64,000 nucleotides of DNA from Streptomyces spongiicola (GTDB lineage: Bacteria > Actinomycetota > Actinomycetes > Streptomycetales > Streptomycetaceae), in the NCBI RefSeq assembly GCF_003122365.1, contig NZ_CP029254.1, positions 5,171,501 to 5,235,500 of the forward strand, in the 5' to 3' direction. Position numbers and translations under genes: made by a program. Under the pieces are notes generated by a model. The model was not told the origin of the DNA, searched no databases, and worked only from the letters and a program-made list of their open reading frames with translations. Positions 1 through 9,483 of this stretch are shown here, one piece after another. How positions within the stretch are numbered: the first letter of the stretch is position 1; each line of letters starts with the position of its first letter.

Positions 1-2
1 TC

Positions 3-524
3 GACGCCCTCCAGACCGACGCACCGATAAACCCCGGCAACTCGGGCGGACCGCTCGTCGACTCCAAGGCGCGTGTCATCGGCATCAACAGCGCCATCCG
101 CGCCGCGGACGGCGGCTCCGGCCCCGACTCGGGCTCCGGGCAGGCCGGCTCCATCGGTCTCGGCTTCGCCATTCCCATCAACCAGGGCAAGCGGGTGGCC
201 GAGGAACTGATCAACACCGGAAAGGCCACCCATCCGGTGATCGGGGTCAGTCTCGACATGCAGTACTCCGGAGACGGCGCCCGTGTCGGCGAGAAGGGCA
301 GGGACGGGGCCCCGTCCGTCATCGCCGGCGGTCCCGCCGCCGAGGCGGGCATCCGTCCGGGCGATGTCATCACCAAGGTCGACGGTCAGCGGGTGCACAA
401 CGGCGAGGAACTCATCGTCAAGATCCGCGCGCACCGGCCCGGCGACCGGCTGGAACTCACGTTGCTCCGCGACGGCGGGGAGCGGACCAGGACGGTGACA
501 CTCGGTTCGTCGACGGGCCCGTGA
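3..524 (+). CDS. HtrA/DegP-type trypsin-like serine protease with PDZ domain (3' part)
   Basis: The frame is already open at the left edge, so the start is outside the window. The visible 173 codons begin with the end of the protease domain: DALQTDAPINPGNSGGPLVD holds GNSGGP with the catalytic serine, the HtrA family signature. A glycine-rich loop follows (about 110-150), then a C-terminal PDZ domain from about 235 to the stop, with the GIRPGDVITKVDGQRV core that binds peptide C-termini. HtrA proteins are membrane-anchored, extracytoplasmic quality-control proteases. The next gene, tatB, acts in the same envelope compartment. Family assignment is secure; which paralogue is not resolvable. Confidence 0.93.
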   Translation, partial: DALQTDAPINPGNSGGPLVDSKARVIGINSAIRAADGGSGPDSGSGQAGSIGLGFAIPINQGKRVAEELINTGKATHPVIGVSLDMQYSGDGARVGEKGRDGAPSVIAGGPAAEAGIRPGDVITKVDGQRVHNGEELIVKIRAHRPGDRLELTLLRDGGERTRTVTLGSSTGP

Positions 525-803
525 CCGGCGGGTGACGGGTGCGGCGGAGGCGTCGTCCGGGTGCCCGGGTGCCCGGGTGCCCGGGTGACGGGCGGGCGCA
601 TGGGTGACGGGTGACGCGTGCGCGGGCGTACGGGTGACTGGCGCGCGGATGACGGGTGCGGCGGAGGTGGCGTTGCGGTTCGCGGGCGGGCGTGTGACGG
701 ACATCCCGAAGGTACCGTCGGGACTGATTCGCCGGGTACCGTGGAGCGGTCCCGCTCGTCCCGGGCTGCGGGCACGGCGAACGAGAACACAAGGAGCGGC
801 AGG
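525..803. repeat. Short direct repeats between htrA-like gene and tatB
   Basis: A gene-free spacer. A GGGTGCCC unit is repeated in tandem at about 558-585. A longer direct repeat built on TGACGGGTGCGGCGGAGG occurs near 533 and again near 649. No hairpin with a T-tract was found, and no function is assigned. Confidence 0.6.
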
Positions 804-1247
804 GTGTTCAACGACATAGGCGCACTCGAACTCGTGACGCTCGTGGTCCTCGCCGTGCTGGTCTTCGGCCCGGACAAGCTGCCCAAGGTCATCCAGGACG
901 TCTCGCGCTTCATCCGCAAGGTCCGTGACTTCTCCGACAACGCGAAGCACGACATCCGCAGCGAACTGGGACCGGAGTTCAAGGACTTCGAGTTCGAGGA
1001 CCTGAACCCCAGGGCGTTCATCCGGAAGCAGCTCACGGAGAACGAGGACGTCAAGGAGATCCGCAGCAGCTTCGATCTCAAGAAGGAGATCAACGAGGTC
1101 GCGGACGCCGTGAACGGCAAGGAGCCGGTGGACTCGGTGCCGGCCGGCGTCGCAGGCTCGCCGGGCGGCGCGGTCCCGGACCTCCTCAGGAAGCGCGAGG
1201 CGCCCGACCGGGGCGAGCGGCCGCCCTTCGACGCGGACGCCACCTGA
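804..1247 (+). CDS. tatB: Sec-independent (Tat) translocase subunit TatB
   Basis: 147 residues. The GTG at 804 is preceded by AAGGAG at 791-796, 7 bases away; longer in-frame starts at 618 are ignored because they add a non-homologous arginine/glycine-rich leader. The product starts MFNDIGALELVTL, has one membrane segment at about residues 5-22 followed by FGPDKLPK, and then an amphipathic helix (VSRFIRKVRDF) typical of TatA/TatB. The 147-residue length and the acidic C-terminal tail fit TatB rather than the short TatA. It is the receptor component that, with TatC, exports folded twin-arginine proteins. Location beside an HtrA-type protease is common in Streptomyces. Confidence 0.93.
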   Translation: MFNDIGALELVTLVVLAVLVFGPDKLPKVIQDVSRFIRKVRDFSDNAKHDIRSELGPEFKDFEFEDLNPRAFIRKQLTENEDVKEIRSSFDLKKEINEVADAVNGKEPVDSVPAGVAGSPGGAVPDLLRKREAPDRGERPPFDADAT

Positions 1248-1374
1248 GGCCCCGGACCGCCGTCAATCCCGACGAGCCGCCGGCGGGTGGCTATCCTCCA
1301 TCTGTCCGGGATCGAGGACGCCCGCGGGGGGCGGGCCGTCCCGGACCTCGCTGACCAAGGAGGCGGCCGGGTAG

Positions 1375-2049
1375 ATGGAGACGACGAGTCGGCTAGGGGC
1401 GCAGGATCCGCCCAGCAGTTCCACCGCTGAAGGGGCGCCCGCAGACCGGCGTACCGTCGACGGCTATCTGCGTGCTCCCTTCCCCTGGTACGGCCTGGAC
1501 GAGGCGTTCACCGGGCCGCGCTGGCTGACGCAGGTCGGCACGGCCGCAGACGGCTCCGTGCAGCATGGCTCCCTGGGGCACGGCGACGAGCCGTCGATAA
1601 AGTCCGACGCCGCGGTCGGGGAGAGGGAGCGCTTCGCCGTGGCCGTCACCGTCGCGTCGAGCCCGGTGCGCCGCACCGGCGACGGTACGGGTGTCCTGGA
1701 CGCCACGACCGTGTCCTCGGCGGCCTGGCTGGCGGGCTCGGGCCTGCTGGCCTGCACCTGGCCGGCGCAGCTGGACCACTCCCGGCGGGACGACTGGCTG
1801 GACCAGCAGACCGAGACCGCCTTCGAACTCGCCCACGACCTAGCCGGAGCCCCCTGGTCGGAGCTGTCCCTGCCGGTGGACGGGGTGCCGGTGCCGTTCC
1901 ACTACCGCGAGTCCGAGTTCGGCTGGGTGCTCGCCGGTTCCACCGGGAACGGGGTGCACATCGGGGCCTACGGGCGCGGGATGAGCGCGTACGGGCTCGG
2001 CTTCTCCGTGGTGCAGGACCTGGGGGCGTACGCGCAGACGACCGGATAG
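1375..2049 (+). CDS. Conserved hypothetical protein
   Basis: 224 residues, ATG start with AAGGAGG at about 1358-1364. I do not recognise a domain. The sequence is soluble, Trp/Gly-rich and ends GLGFSVVQDLGAYAQTTG; there is no signal peptide or membrane segment. It lies alone between tatB and the convergent mrp gene, and a strong stem-loop follows the stop. Third-position GC and codon use match the neighbours, so it is a real gene of unknown role. Confidence 0.8.
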   Translation: METTSRLGAQDPPSSSTAEGAPADRRTVDGYLRAPFPWYGLDEAFTGPRWLTQVGTAADGSVQHGSLGHGDEPSIKSDAAVGERERFAVAVTVASSPVRRTGDGTGVLDATTVSSAAWLAGSGLLACTWPAQLDHSRRDDWLDQQTETAFELAHDLAGAPWSELSLPVDGVPVPFHYRESEFGWVLAGSTGNGVHIGAYGRGMSAYGLGFSVVQDLGAYAQTTG

Positions 2050-2082
2050 CGCGGGCCCCTCCGGCCCCCGGTGACGACGACT

Positions 2083-2109
2083 GCCCGCAACCCCGGGGGG
2101 ATTGCGGGC
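2083..2109. terminator. Bidirectional stem-loop between convergent genes
   Basis: GCCCGCAA (2083-2090) pairs perfectly with TTGCGGGC (2102-2109), and the C/G-rich loop (CCCCGGGGGGA) can extend the stem. It lies between the stops of the 1375-2049 gene and mrp, where a shared terminator is expected. There is no long T-tract, as is usual in Streptomyces. Confidence 0.7.
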
Positions 2110-2132
2110 GGTTCCGTACCCGTCGTTCACGT

Positions 2133-2200
2133 CGTGCCGCCTCCGGGGAGCGTGCGGTCGTGCCGCCTCCGGGGAGGGTGCGGTCGTGCCGCCTCCTGAG
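2133..2200. repeat. 26-bp direct repeat, about 2.6 copies
   Basis: Units beginning CGTGCCGCCTCC occur at 2133, 2159 and 2185, an exact 26-bp spacing, just downstream of the mrp stop. The third copy is partial (CTCCTGAG). No function is evident. Confidence 0.75.
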
Positions 2201-2209
2201 AGGACGGTG

Positions 2210-3343
2210 TCAGAACTTGTTGCGCGGGGTGATGCCGAGCGACATGCCCGAAAGGCCCCGTTGCCGGCCGCCGAGTTTGCCCGCGATGGCCCGCAGGGCG
2301 GCACCGGCGGGGGAGTCCGGGTCGGTCAGGACGACGGGCCTGCCGTCGTCGCCGCCCTCCCGGAGCCGTACGTCGATGGGGATCTGGCCGAGCACCGGCA
2401 CCGAGGCGCCCGTGGTCTTCGTCAGCCCGTCGGCCACCAGCTGGCCGCCGCCGGTGCCGAAGACGTCGACCATCTCGTCGCAGTGCGGGCACGGCAGACC
2501 CGACATGTTCTCGACGACACCGACGATCTTCTGATGGGTCTGGACGGCGATGGAGCCGGCCCGCTCCGCGACCTCCGCCGCCGCCTGCTGCGGGGTGGTG
2601 ACGACGAGGATCTCGGCGTTCGGCACCAGCTGGGCCACGGAGATGGCGATGTCACCCGTGCCCGGCGGCAGGTCGAGCAGCAGCACGTCCAGGTCGCCCC
2701 AGTAGACGTCCGCGAGGAACTGCTGAAGCGCCCGGTGCAGCATCGGCCCACGCCAGACGACCGGGGCGTTGCCCGGGGTGAACATGCCGATCGAGATGAC
2801 CTTCACGCCGTTCGCCGACGGCGGCATGATCATGTTCTCTACCTGGGTGGGGCGGCCGTCCGCGCCCAGCATGCGCGGCACGCTGTGACCGTAGATGTCG
2901 GCGTCGACGACCCCGACCCTCAGCCCGTCGGCGGCCATGGCCGCCGCGAGGTTCACGGTCACGGAGGACTTGCCCACACCCCCCTTGCCGGAGGCGACCG
3001 CGTAGACGCGCGTCAGCGAGCCCGGCTTGGCGAACGGCACCTCGCGCTCGGCGGCCGTTCCCCGCAGCGAGGCCGCGAGTTCGCGGCGCTGCTCGTCGCT
3101 CATCACGTCCAGGGTGACCTCGACGCCGGTGACGCCCTCGACGCCCGAGACCGCGTCCCTGACGCGCTGGGTGATCGTCTCGCGCATCGGGCAGCCGGAG
3201 ACGGTGAGGTAGACCGTGACGGCGACCTCGCCGCCGGACCCGATCTCCACCGACTTGACCATCCCGAGGTCGGTGATCGGTTTGTTGATCTCGGGGTCGT
3301 TCACCGTCGCCAGCGCGTCGCGCACCGCGTCTTCCGTAACCAT
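2210..3343 (-). CDS. mrp: Mrp/NBP35-family P-loop iron-sulfur cluster carrier (ApbC-like)
   Basis: 377 residues from the ATG at 3343 (MVTEDAVRDALATVNDPEI); the longer upstream frame adds an unrelated leader. Residues 1-80 are a DUF59/MIP18-like domain. A deviant Walker A (ASGKGGVGKSS) lies at about 117-127, DLPPGTGD at about 224-231, and the CPHC motif at 285-288 is the cluster-binding pair of this family. Such proteins hold and transfer Fe-S clusters to apo-proteins in the cytoplasm. It sits 43 bp downstream of the CBS-domain gene on the same strand, so the two may be co-transcribed. Confidence 0.93.
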   Translation of the reverse strand: MVTEDAVRDALATVNDPEINKPITDLGMVKSVEIGSGGEVAVTVYLTVSGCPMRETITQRVRDAVSGVEGVTGVEVTLDVMSDEQRRELAASLRGTAAEREVPFAKPGSLTRVYAVASGKGGVGKSSVTVNLAAAMAADGLRVGVVDADIYGHSVPRMLGADGRPTQVENMIMPPSANGVKVISIGMFTPGNAPVVWRGPMLHRALQQFLADVYWGDLDVLLLDLPPGTGDIAISVAQLVPNAEILVVTTPQQAAAEVAERAGSIAVQTHQKIVGVVENMSGLPCPHCDEMVDVFGTGGGQLVADGLTKTTGASVPVLGQIPIDVRLREGGDDGRPVVLTDPDSPAGAALRAIAGKLGGRQRGLSGMSLGITPRNKF

Positions 3344-3386
3344 AAGCACGATGGTACGGCGCGGAATCCCACCCCGGGGGCTCGCG

Positions 3387-4544
3387 TCAGCGGTCGCCTT
3401 CGTCACGTCCGCCCGGGCGCCCGGCGGGCGGGAACGCGGTGGGTGGGAACGCGGTGGGTGGGAACGCGCCCGCCCCGGGGCGCCCGGGCGGATCCTCCTC
3501 CGCGCGGGCCCCGGCCGCCCCGGACCGTGCGCCCCCGGAGTCCGGTATCCCGTACCCGGCCTCCCGCCAGCGGTCGGGCAGCAGACGGTCCAGCACGGCG
3601 TCGACGGTGACCGCGCCCAGCAGGGCCCCGCCGCCGTCCACCACGGGCGCCGCGACCAGGTCGAAGGCGGTCAGGCAGCAGCTGACCGCCGGCAGCGGGG
3701 TGTCCGGGGCGAGCGCGGGCAGCTCGGTGTCGAGGAGAGACGCGACCGGCATGACCGGCGCGACCGGTGAGTTCCGCAGCAGCCGCTGGACCGGCACGGT
3801 GCCCAGATAGGTGCCCGTGGGCGGCTCGCCGGGAGGCCGGCAGACGTACACCTGGGCCGCCAGCGCCCCGATCAGCTCCCGCTCCCCGATCCGGGCCAGG
3901 GCCGCCGCGACCCCGGCCTCCGGCGGCACCACGACCGGCCCGGCCCCCATCAGGGCGCGCGCCGTGCGCTCCCACCCGGACTCCCCGCCCTCCCGCACCG
4001 ACTCCTCGACGCCCTCCGCCCCGAGGCCCGTGTGATCCCGCACCCGGGCCGGCGCGGGCTCGGCGGGCGGCAGGCCCCGAACCGCCGACCAGTCCACGGC
4101 CAGTGCCTCGCCCCGGTGCCGCGCGGGCCCGCCCCGGTCCCGGCGTGCGCAGACCCGGTCGGCTTCCCACCGCCCGCGCTCCGGGCGGTGGCGCACCTCG
4201 ACGTCGAGGACGGTGACCTCCTCGCCCGAGTCCGCCAGCCGTACCCGCCGGTCCAGCAGCTGGCCGAGGACGAGCCGCTCGCCCGGCCCCGGGCGGAAGC
4301 GGCGCATGCTCACGGCGCCGGTAACGGTGACCTGGCCGGACTCGAGCCCGGTCAGCCGGGACGCGGGCACGAAGACGGGGCCGTGCCCGCGCACCCCTAC
4401 CACCAGCCCCACCAGCCGTGGCGGCCGGCCGGCCGGGAAGGCGGCCACCAGGTCCCGTACGCGTCCCACCGGGACGCCGCCGGAACCGAAGACCGGGACT
4501 CCGGCGAGGTGCGAGACGAAGAACCGAGGGCCGTCTGCCGTCAT
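3387..4544 (-). CDS. CBS-domain protein with MgtE-N-like/PRC-barrel-like N-terminus
   Basis: 385 residues. The ATG at 4544 has a good site, GGAGGAGG, just upstream. The N-terminal region (MTADGPRFFVSHLAGVPVFG) and the repeated VGRVRDLV...LVGLVV pattern resemble PRC-barrel modules. The middle resembles the MgtE N-terminal superhelical domain (VAAALARIGERELIGAL), and the C-terminal third resembles a CBS pair (PVQRLLRNSPVAPVMPV...PVVDGGGALLGAVTVDAVLDRLL). No transporter membrane domain is present, so this is a soluble regulator-like protein rather than a Mg2+ channel. The C-terminal FPPTAFPPTAFPPA repeat is a low-complexity tail. Role unknown; upstream partner of mrp. Confidence 0.8.
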   Translation of the reverse strand: MTADGPRFFVSHLAGVPVFGSGGVPVGRVRDLVAAFPAGRPPRLVGLVVGVRGHGPVFVPASRLTGLESGQVTVTGAVSMRRFRPGPGERLVLGQLLDRRVRLADSGEEVTVLDVEVRHRPERGRWEADRVCARRDRGGPARHRGEALAVDWSAVRGLPPAEPAPARVRDHTGLGAEGVEESVREGGESGWERTARALMGAGPVVVPPEAGVAAALARIGERELIGALAAQVYVCRPPGEPPTGTYLGTVPVQRLLRNSPVAPVMPVASLLDTELPALAPDTPLPAVSCCLTAFDLVAAPVVDGGGALLGAVTVDAVLDRLLPDRWREAGYGIPDSGGARSGAAGARAEEDPPGRPGAGAFPPTAFPPTAFPPAGRPGGRDEGDR

Positions 4545-4777
4545 GCTCGGAGCCTCCTCCACCGCCGCGGCGGGCACCGGGGGCCGGACCACCGCCGGGA
4601 TCGTACGAGGGGCGAACCGGATTGCTCGGAAATGGCATCGTTCAACGGCTTCAGGCTAGCCCGTACCGATCCGCGGCGCTGGTGCCGCCGGTCCGGACGG
4701 CTGCCTTCCGGACCGCCCGCCGGCCCCCGGTACGCTGCGGTCTGCCACCCCCCACGCGTATGAGAGGCAGTGCGCTT

Positions 4778-5584
4778 GTGACCGCTCTCCCCCCGGGTCC
4801 GGCAGCCCCAGCGCGCCGGGCCGCGCTCCCCGTCGCACTGTGCGCGGCGATGGCCGCCGCCCTCGCCGGGTGCGGCGAGGACCCGGACGCGGGAACGAAC
4901 GGCGTCGGCAAGCTGGAGGCGACCGCCATCGAGAAGAAGGCCAAGACCGCGGCCGACGCGGCGGACGCGGTGCGGGTGGCGGGCACGCTGGTGTCCAAGG
5001 GCGGCACGTACAAGCTGAACATGCGACTGAAGAAGACCGGCGGGGTCGGCTCGGTGACCTCGAAGAACTCCACCTTCGAGCTGCTGAGGGTCGAGGACGC
5101 CCTCTTCCTCAAGGCCGACGCGGGCTTCTGGGTGCACGCCGGCTCCGACGGTGAGGGCGGTGAGGGCGGGGAGGACGGGGAGGACGGGGACGCGCAGCCC
5201 GGCGAGGAGGACCAGGCCGCGGCCGAGAAGCTGGACGACAAGTACGTGAAGGTGCCCGAGGACGACCCGGCGTACAAGCAGCTGCGCGGCTTCACCGATA
5301 TGGACCTGCTGCTCGACGGGCTGCTGGGGCTGCACGGCAAGCTCAGCAAGGGCGACCGCAGCACGATCGGCGGCGTCCGCACGATCAAGATCATGGGTGA
5401 CGGGGGCAACGGAGGGACGCTCGCCGTCTCCCTGGAGGGCACGCCGTATCCCCTGCAACTGGACCGGGCGGGCGACGCGGGCGTCCTCACCCTGGGGGAA
5501 TGGGGCGGGGACTTCCCGCTTGAGGCCCCCGCCAAGGAGGAGACGGTCGACTACGGTCGCCAGCTCCCGCGCGACAGCACATAG
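4778..5584 (+). CDS. Secreted lipoprotein (LppX/LprG-like fold suspected)
   Basis: 268 residues from the GTG at 4778; an in-frame ATG at 4760 is the alternative. GAGAGG at 4762-4767 favours the GTG. The signal peptide ends in a lipobox (AALAGC) near residue 35, so the mature protein should be lipid-anchored at the outer face of the membrane. The mature part has the pattern of LppX/LprG-like lipoproteins: LRVEDALFLKAD, KYVKVPEDD, IGGVRTIKI, then a C-terminal strand set. An acidic insert, GEGGEGGEDGEDGD, lies near residue 130. It is divergent from the CBS gene. Lipid binding is an inference from the fold only. Confidence 0.85.
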   Translation: MTALPPGPAAPARRAALPVALCAAMAAALAGCGEDPDAGTNGVGKLEATAIEKKAKTAADAADAVRVAGTLVSKGGTYKLNMRLKKTGGVGSVTSKNSTFELLRVEDALFLKADAGFWVHAGSDGEGGEGGEDGEDGDAQPGEEDQAAAEKLDDKYVKVPEDDPAYKQLRGFTDMDLLLDGLLGLHGKLSKGDRSTIGGVRTIKIMGDGGNGGTLAVSLEGTPYPLQLDRAGDAGVLTLGEWGGDFPLEAPAKEETVDYGRQLPRDST

Positions 5585-5591
5585 CCGGAGC

Positions 5592-5850
5592 GTGTCGCGA
5601 AGGCGGCTCCGCCCGCCTGCCCGCAGGGCGGGGCCCGCGGCGTCCGGTGTGTGCGAGCGCAAGGCGGAGGATCCGGAGGATCCGGAAGATGCGGAGGATG
5701 CGGAGGATGCGGAGGACGCGGAGGATGCGGAGGATCATCCTCGTACCGGACGTGGACCTACCCGGATGCCTGCGGCAACGCGGCACGGGGGCACCTCCCG
5801 TGCGCGAAGGGCGACGGGGGAGTGCGGGCCGGGCGTCGTTCGGCGACAGA
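5592..5850 (+). repeat. MITE-like palindromic repeat element, copy 1 (microsatellite-expanded)
   Basis: Starts GTGTCGCGA at 5592, continues with CTCCGCCCG, CCCGCAGGGCGGGGCCCG, GCGTCCGGTGTGTGCGAGCG and CAAGGCGGAGGATCC, and ends near GTTCGGCGACAG (about 5838-5849), an imperfect inverted copy of the left end. Between 5670 and 5740 the GGAGGAT core is expanded into several 9-bp GCGGAGGAT units. It follows the lipoprotein stop by 7 bp. Copies 2-4 are at 18526, 29443 and 47153. Confidence 0.75.
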
Positions 5851-6175
5851 GTCGCCGTCGCGGGCAAAGCGCCGTGGGCCCAGTAGTCGCGGGCCGGGCG
5901 CCGCCGCCCAGGAGCGACTTCCACCAACGCCCTGGGGCCTTCCGCGCCCGGCGCGCCCCGGTGTCTCCCGCCGAGGGGCGGACGGTCGGCGCGCCGGGGG
6001 ACGTGCGGCCGACCGGCGCGCCGGGCCGGCGTGGGGAGCCCGCCTCCCCGGCTGCGGCGTACCACCAGCGGATAGCGGATAGCGGATAGCGGATCTCGGT
6101 TCCGGGGCACCGGCGCGCCGCAGCGACCGGACCGGGTTCTCGGCGGCGCCTGCGGCCTCAGCCGCCTCAGCCGTC
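5851..6175. other. Gene-free stretch with a short tandem repeat
   Basis: No credible frame on either strand. The only structure noticed is GGATAGC repeated about four times in tandem at 6069-6094, just downstream of the minus-strand gene ending at 6176. Confidence 0.55.
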
Positions 6176-6709
6176 TCAGCGGCGCCTGCGGCCGAGGCCC
6201 AGCAGCCGGGGCAGCGCCGCCGGAGCGGGCCGCCTGGTGGTGGCCGGAGTGGGCAGCGGTACGGCGGCCAGCGAGCCCGCCGGGTGGTCGGTGGTCGACT
6301 CGCGCGGCTCCAGCCGCAGGACCCGGCACTCGCGGCCCCAGCGTTCGGTCATCCGCTCGCCGTCGGGGGCGTTCAGCCGCTTGCCCTTCAGCTCGCCGAC
6401 GGCTGCCTCCCAGGCCTCGGAACCGGGCGTCAGCTCGGTCACCGCGGCGGTCCACGACACCAGCCGGCCGCCCTTGTCCTTGCTGCGCACGGTGACCTCG
6501 GCGGTGGACCCGCCGGCCAGTCCGGGCAGCGGCTGCTCGCCAGGGCCGTCCCCGACGACATGTGCGGCACCGTCGTGCCACGCATGCCACAGCGCCCGGT
6601 CCGGGCCGGTGCCGCGGACCCAGATGAGGCCGGACTTCTTGGTGGCCTCCTCCACGAGGGCCGGCCCGAGCAGGGCGTCCCCGGTGGGGTGTGCGGAAGC
6701 TTCGCTCAT
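6176..6709 (-). CDS. Conserved hypothetical protein
   Basis: 177 residues, ATG start at 6709. The N-terminal 90 residues (SGLIWVRGTG...ALWHAWHDGAAHVV) look like a small beta-barrel of the split-barrel flavin/PNPOx-like type, but the match is weak. The C-terminus is proline/arginine-rich (PRLLGLGRRRR). It lies 13 bp downstream of corA on the same strand and is probably co-transcribed with it. Function unknown. Confidence 0.75.
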   Translation of the reverse strand: MSEASAHPTGDALLGPALVEEATKKSGLIWVRGTGPDRALWHAWHDGAAHVVGDGPGEQPLPGLAGGSTAEVTVRSKDKGGRLVSWTAAVTELTPGSEAWEAAVGELKGKRLNAPDGERMTERWGRECRVLRLEPRESTTDHPAGSLAAVPLPTPATTRRPAPAALPRLLGLGRRRR

Positions 6710-6722
6710 GCCCCGCAGCCTA

Positions 6723-7838
6723 TTAGAGCCAGCCGTTGCGCTTCAGGGTGCGGTGGATGGTGAGACAGGCCCCGACGATGCCGACGAGCACCATGGGGTA
6801 GCCGTACCGCCAGTGGAGTTCGGGCATGTGGTCGAAGTTCATGCCGTAGATCCCGCAGACCGCCGTCGGGACTGCGATGATCGCGGCCCAGGACGTGATC
6901 TTGCGCATGTCCTCGTTCTGGGCGACGGTGGCCTGTGCCAGATTGGCCTGAAGGATCGAGTTCAGCAGCTCGTCGAAGCCGATGACCTGCTCCTGTACCC
7001 GGGCCAGGTGGTCGGCGACGTCGCGGAAGTACTTCTGGATGTCCGGGTCGACCAACCGCATGGGACGCTCGCTCAGCAGCTGCATCGGCCTCAGCAGCGG
7101 CGTCACCGCCCGCTTGAACTCCAGCACCTCACGCTTGAGCTGGTAGATCCGCCCGGTGTCGGTGCCCCGGGTGCTGCCCTTCGACGGCGCGGAGAACACG
7201 TCGATCTCGATCTCGTCGATGTCGACCTGCACGGCGTCGGCGACCGCGATATAGCCGTCCACCACATGGTCGGCGATGGCGTGGAGCACCGCGGAGGGGC
7301 CCTTGGCGAGCAACTCCGGGTCGTCCTGGAGCCGGTGGCGGAGGTTGCGCAGGGACCCCTGCCCGCCGTGCCGGACGGTGATCACGAAGTCGGGCCCGGT
7401 GAAGCACATCACCTCGCCGGTCTCGACGACCTGGCTGGTCGGCGTCAGCTCGGTGTGGTCCACGTAGTGGACCGTCTTGAAGACGGTGAACAGGGTGTCG
7501 TCGTACCGCTCCAGCTTGGGCCGCTGGTGGGCGTGTACGGCGTCCTCGACGGCCAGCGGGTGGAGCCCGAACTCGGCGGCGATGCCGGAGAACTCCTCCT
7601 CCGTCGGCTCGTGCAGGCCGATCCAGGCGAAGCCGCCGCCCTGGCGCACCCTCAGCATCGCCTCGCGCGGGGTGAGGCAGCCGGTTCCCTCCAGGCGCTT
7701 GCCGTCGCGGTAGACGGCGCAGTCCACGACGGCGGTGGAGGCCGACGGGTCTCGGGTGGCGTCGTACGCGCTGTACGGGCCGCCGCTCTTCCGCCGCGCG
7801 GGGCGGACGACTTGGCGCAGGTCACGGATCATCGACAT
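6723..7838 (-). CDS. corA: CorA-family magnesium/cobalt transporter
   Basis: 371 residues from the ATG at 7838, preceded by AAGGAG; a longer frame upstream lacks homology. The cytoplasmic N-terminal domain is followed by two C-terminal membrane helices; the family signature GMN is present in CGIYGMNFDHMPEL, with the second helix YPMVLVGIVGACLTI and a basic end (KRNGWL). CorA pentamers carry Mg2+ (or Co2+) across the membrane. The small downstream gene is 13 bp away. Confidence 0.94.
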   Translation of the reverse strand: MSMIRDLRQVVRPARRKSGGPYSAYDATRDPSASTAVVDCAVYRDGKRLEGTGCLTPREAMLRVRQGGGFAWIGLHEPTEEEFSGIAAEFGLHPLAVEDAVHAHQRPKLERYDDTLFTVFKTVHYVDHTELTPTSQVVETGEVMCFTGPDFVITVRHGGQGSLRNLRHRLQDDPELLAKGPSAVLHAIADHVVDGYIAVADAVQVDIDEIEIDVFSAPSKGSTRGTDTGRIYQLKREVLEFKRAVTPLLRPMQLLSERPMRLVDPDIQKYFRDVADHLARVQEQVIGFDELLNSILQANLAQATVAQNEDMRKITSWAAIIAVPTAVCGIYGMNFDHMPELHWRYGYPMVLVGIVGACLTIHRTLKRNGWL

Positions 7839-8259
7839 GGCAGGCTCCTTCACGGCGGAGGCCGCCGCTGCGGGGCGTGGCGCAGCCCGGAATGAGGACG
7901 TGTCTCGATACGTCCGCAAAGCGGGCGGCACCGCGGGAAGCGGTGGCGGCATTCGCTACAGACAGTCAGGCAGGCGAGTCGTGCTCTTCCGTCATGCGCG
8001 GTGCCGTGGAGCCGCCGGTGCGGGGGTCCTCAGCGGAAGGAGGGAAGGAGTCGCGCGGAAGAGCGGTTGGTACTGCACGGTCGACTTCGATCCATCGCAG
8101 CCCCACCTCCTCCGGCCGGTCCCCCGTGGGGGAAGACGTCTCGTCGGGATCCGAGAACCATGCTTCCGCATGTTGTCCCGAGCAGGCGGCCAAGCCTATC
8201 AGCCGACCGAGGGCCAATCCCTTCCCATGCCCGTTCCTGGCGCGACCTATGCTCGTCGG
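7839..8259. other. Intergenic region, divergent promoters expected
   Basis: 421 bp between divergently transcribed corA and the 8260 gene. No convincing coding frame. A CCCCCGTGGGGG-type palindrome lies near 8120-8135. No promoter was assigned with confidence. Confidence 0.5.
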
Positions 8260-8844
8260 ATGGGAGAAGTTCTTGCTCTGGTCGAGGCACGGCTGCGCAG
8301 CGCGCTGGGCGAACCGGACGCGCGCGCCGCGGTCACCTTCCTCGGCGCGGACCGGATCGAGGTGCTCCGCTTCATCGGCGGTGGCGTCGTCAGGTACGCC
8401 ACGCTGGGCATGTCGGCGCATCCGATGACCGACCCCGGGGACGCCTTCGCCGATCCGGTGAAGGGGCCGCGGGCCGAGCTGGTCCTGTCGGTACGCGCAG
8501 GTTCGGCGGACACCGGCGAGGTGCTGCGGCCGCTCGCCGTCCTGGCCTCGTCCCCGCAGGTGGAAGGGGTGGTCGTGGCCCCCGGGAACTCCATGGACCT
8601 GGGCGGGCCGCTGTGGCCGGGCGCCCCGTTCACCTCGGTGCTGGTCGCCGAGTCCGGCGGCCTGGTCGGGGACCTCGGTCTCGGCGGCTCCATGGACCCG
8701 GTCCGCTTCCTGCCGCTGCTGCCGATGACGCCGAACGAGGCCGCGTGGAAGCGGGTGCACGGCGCGGAGAAGCTCCGGGAGCGGTGGCTGAAGTACGGCA
8801 CGGACCTCCGCGATCCGCTGAGGCGGTCCGTCCCCCTGACGTGA
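8260..8844 (+). CDS. Suppressor-of-fused (SUFU)-domain protein
   Basis: 194 residues from the ATG at 8260 (MGEVLALVEARLRSALG); the frame extends upstream without homology. The body matches bacterial SUFU proteins: RIEVLRFIGGGVVRYATLGMS, then RAELVLSVR, VLRPLAVLA, and a C-terminal VRFLPLLPMTPNEAAW...RW, typical of the family. The biochemical role of bacterial SUFU proteins is unknown; some act as toxin-immunity partners, but no toxin gene is adjacent here. Alone on its strand and followed by repeats. Confidence 0.85.
   Translation: MGEVLALVEARLRSALGEPDARAAVTFLGADRIEVLRFIGGGVVRYATLGMSAHPMTDPGDAFADPVKGPRAELVLSVRAGSADTGEVLRPLAVLASSPQVEGVVVAPGNSMDLGGPLWPGAPFTSVLVAESGGLVGDLGLGGSMDPVRFLPLLPMTPNEAAWKRVHGAEKLRERWLKYGTDLRDPLRRSVPLT

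Positions 8845-9483
<639 letters not shown>

Noticed and set aside
7888..7913. GGAAT-N18-GTC resembling a sigma-R promoter
   Set aside because: The -10 is GTC, not GTT, and no gene starts within 300 bp downstream on that strand.
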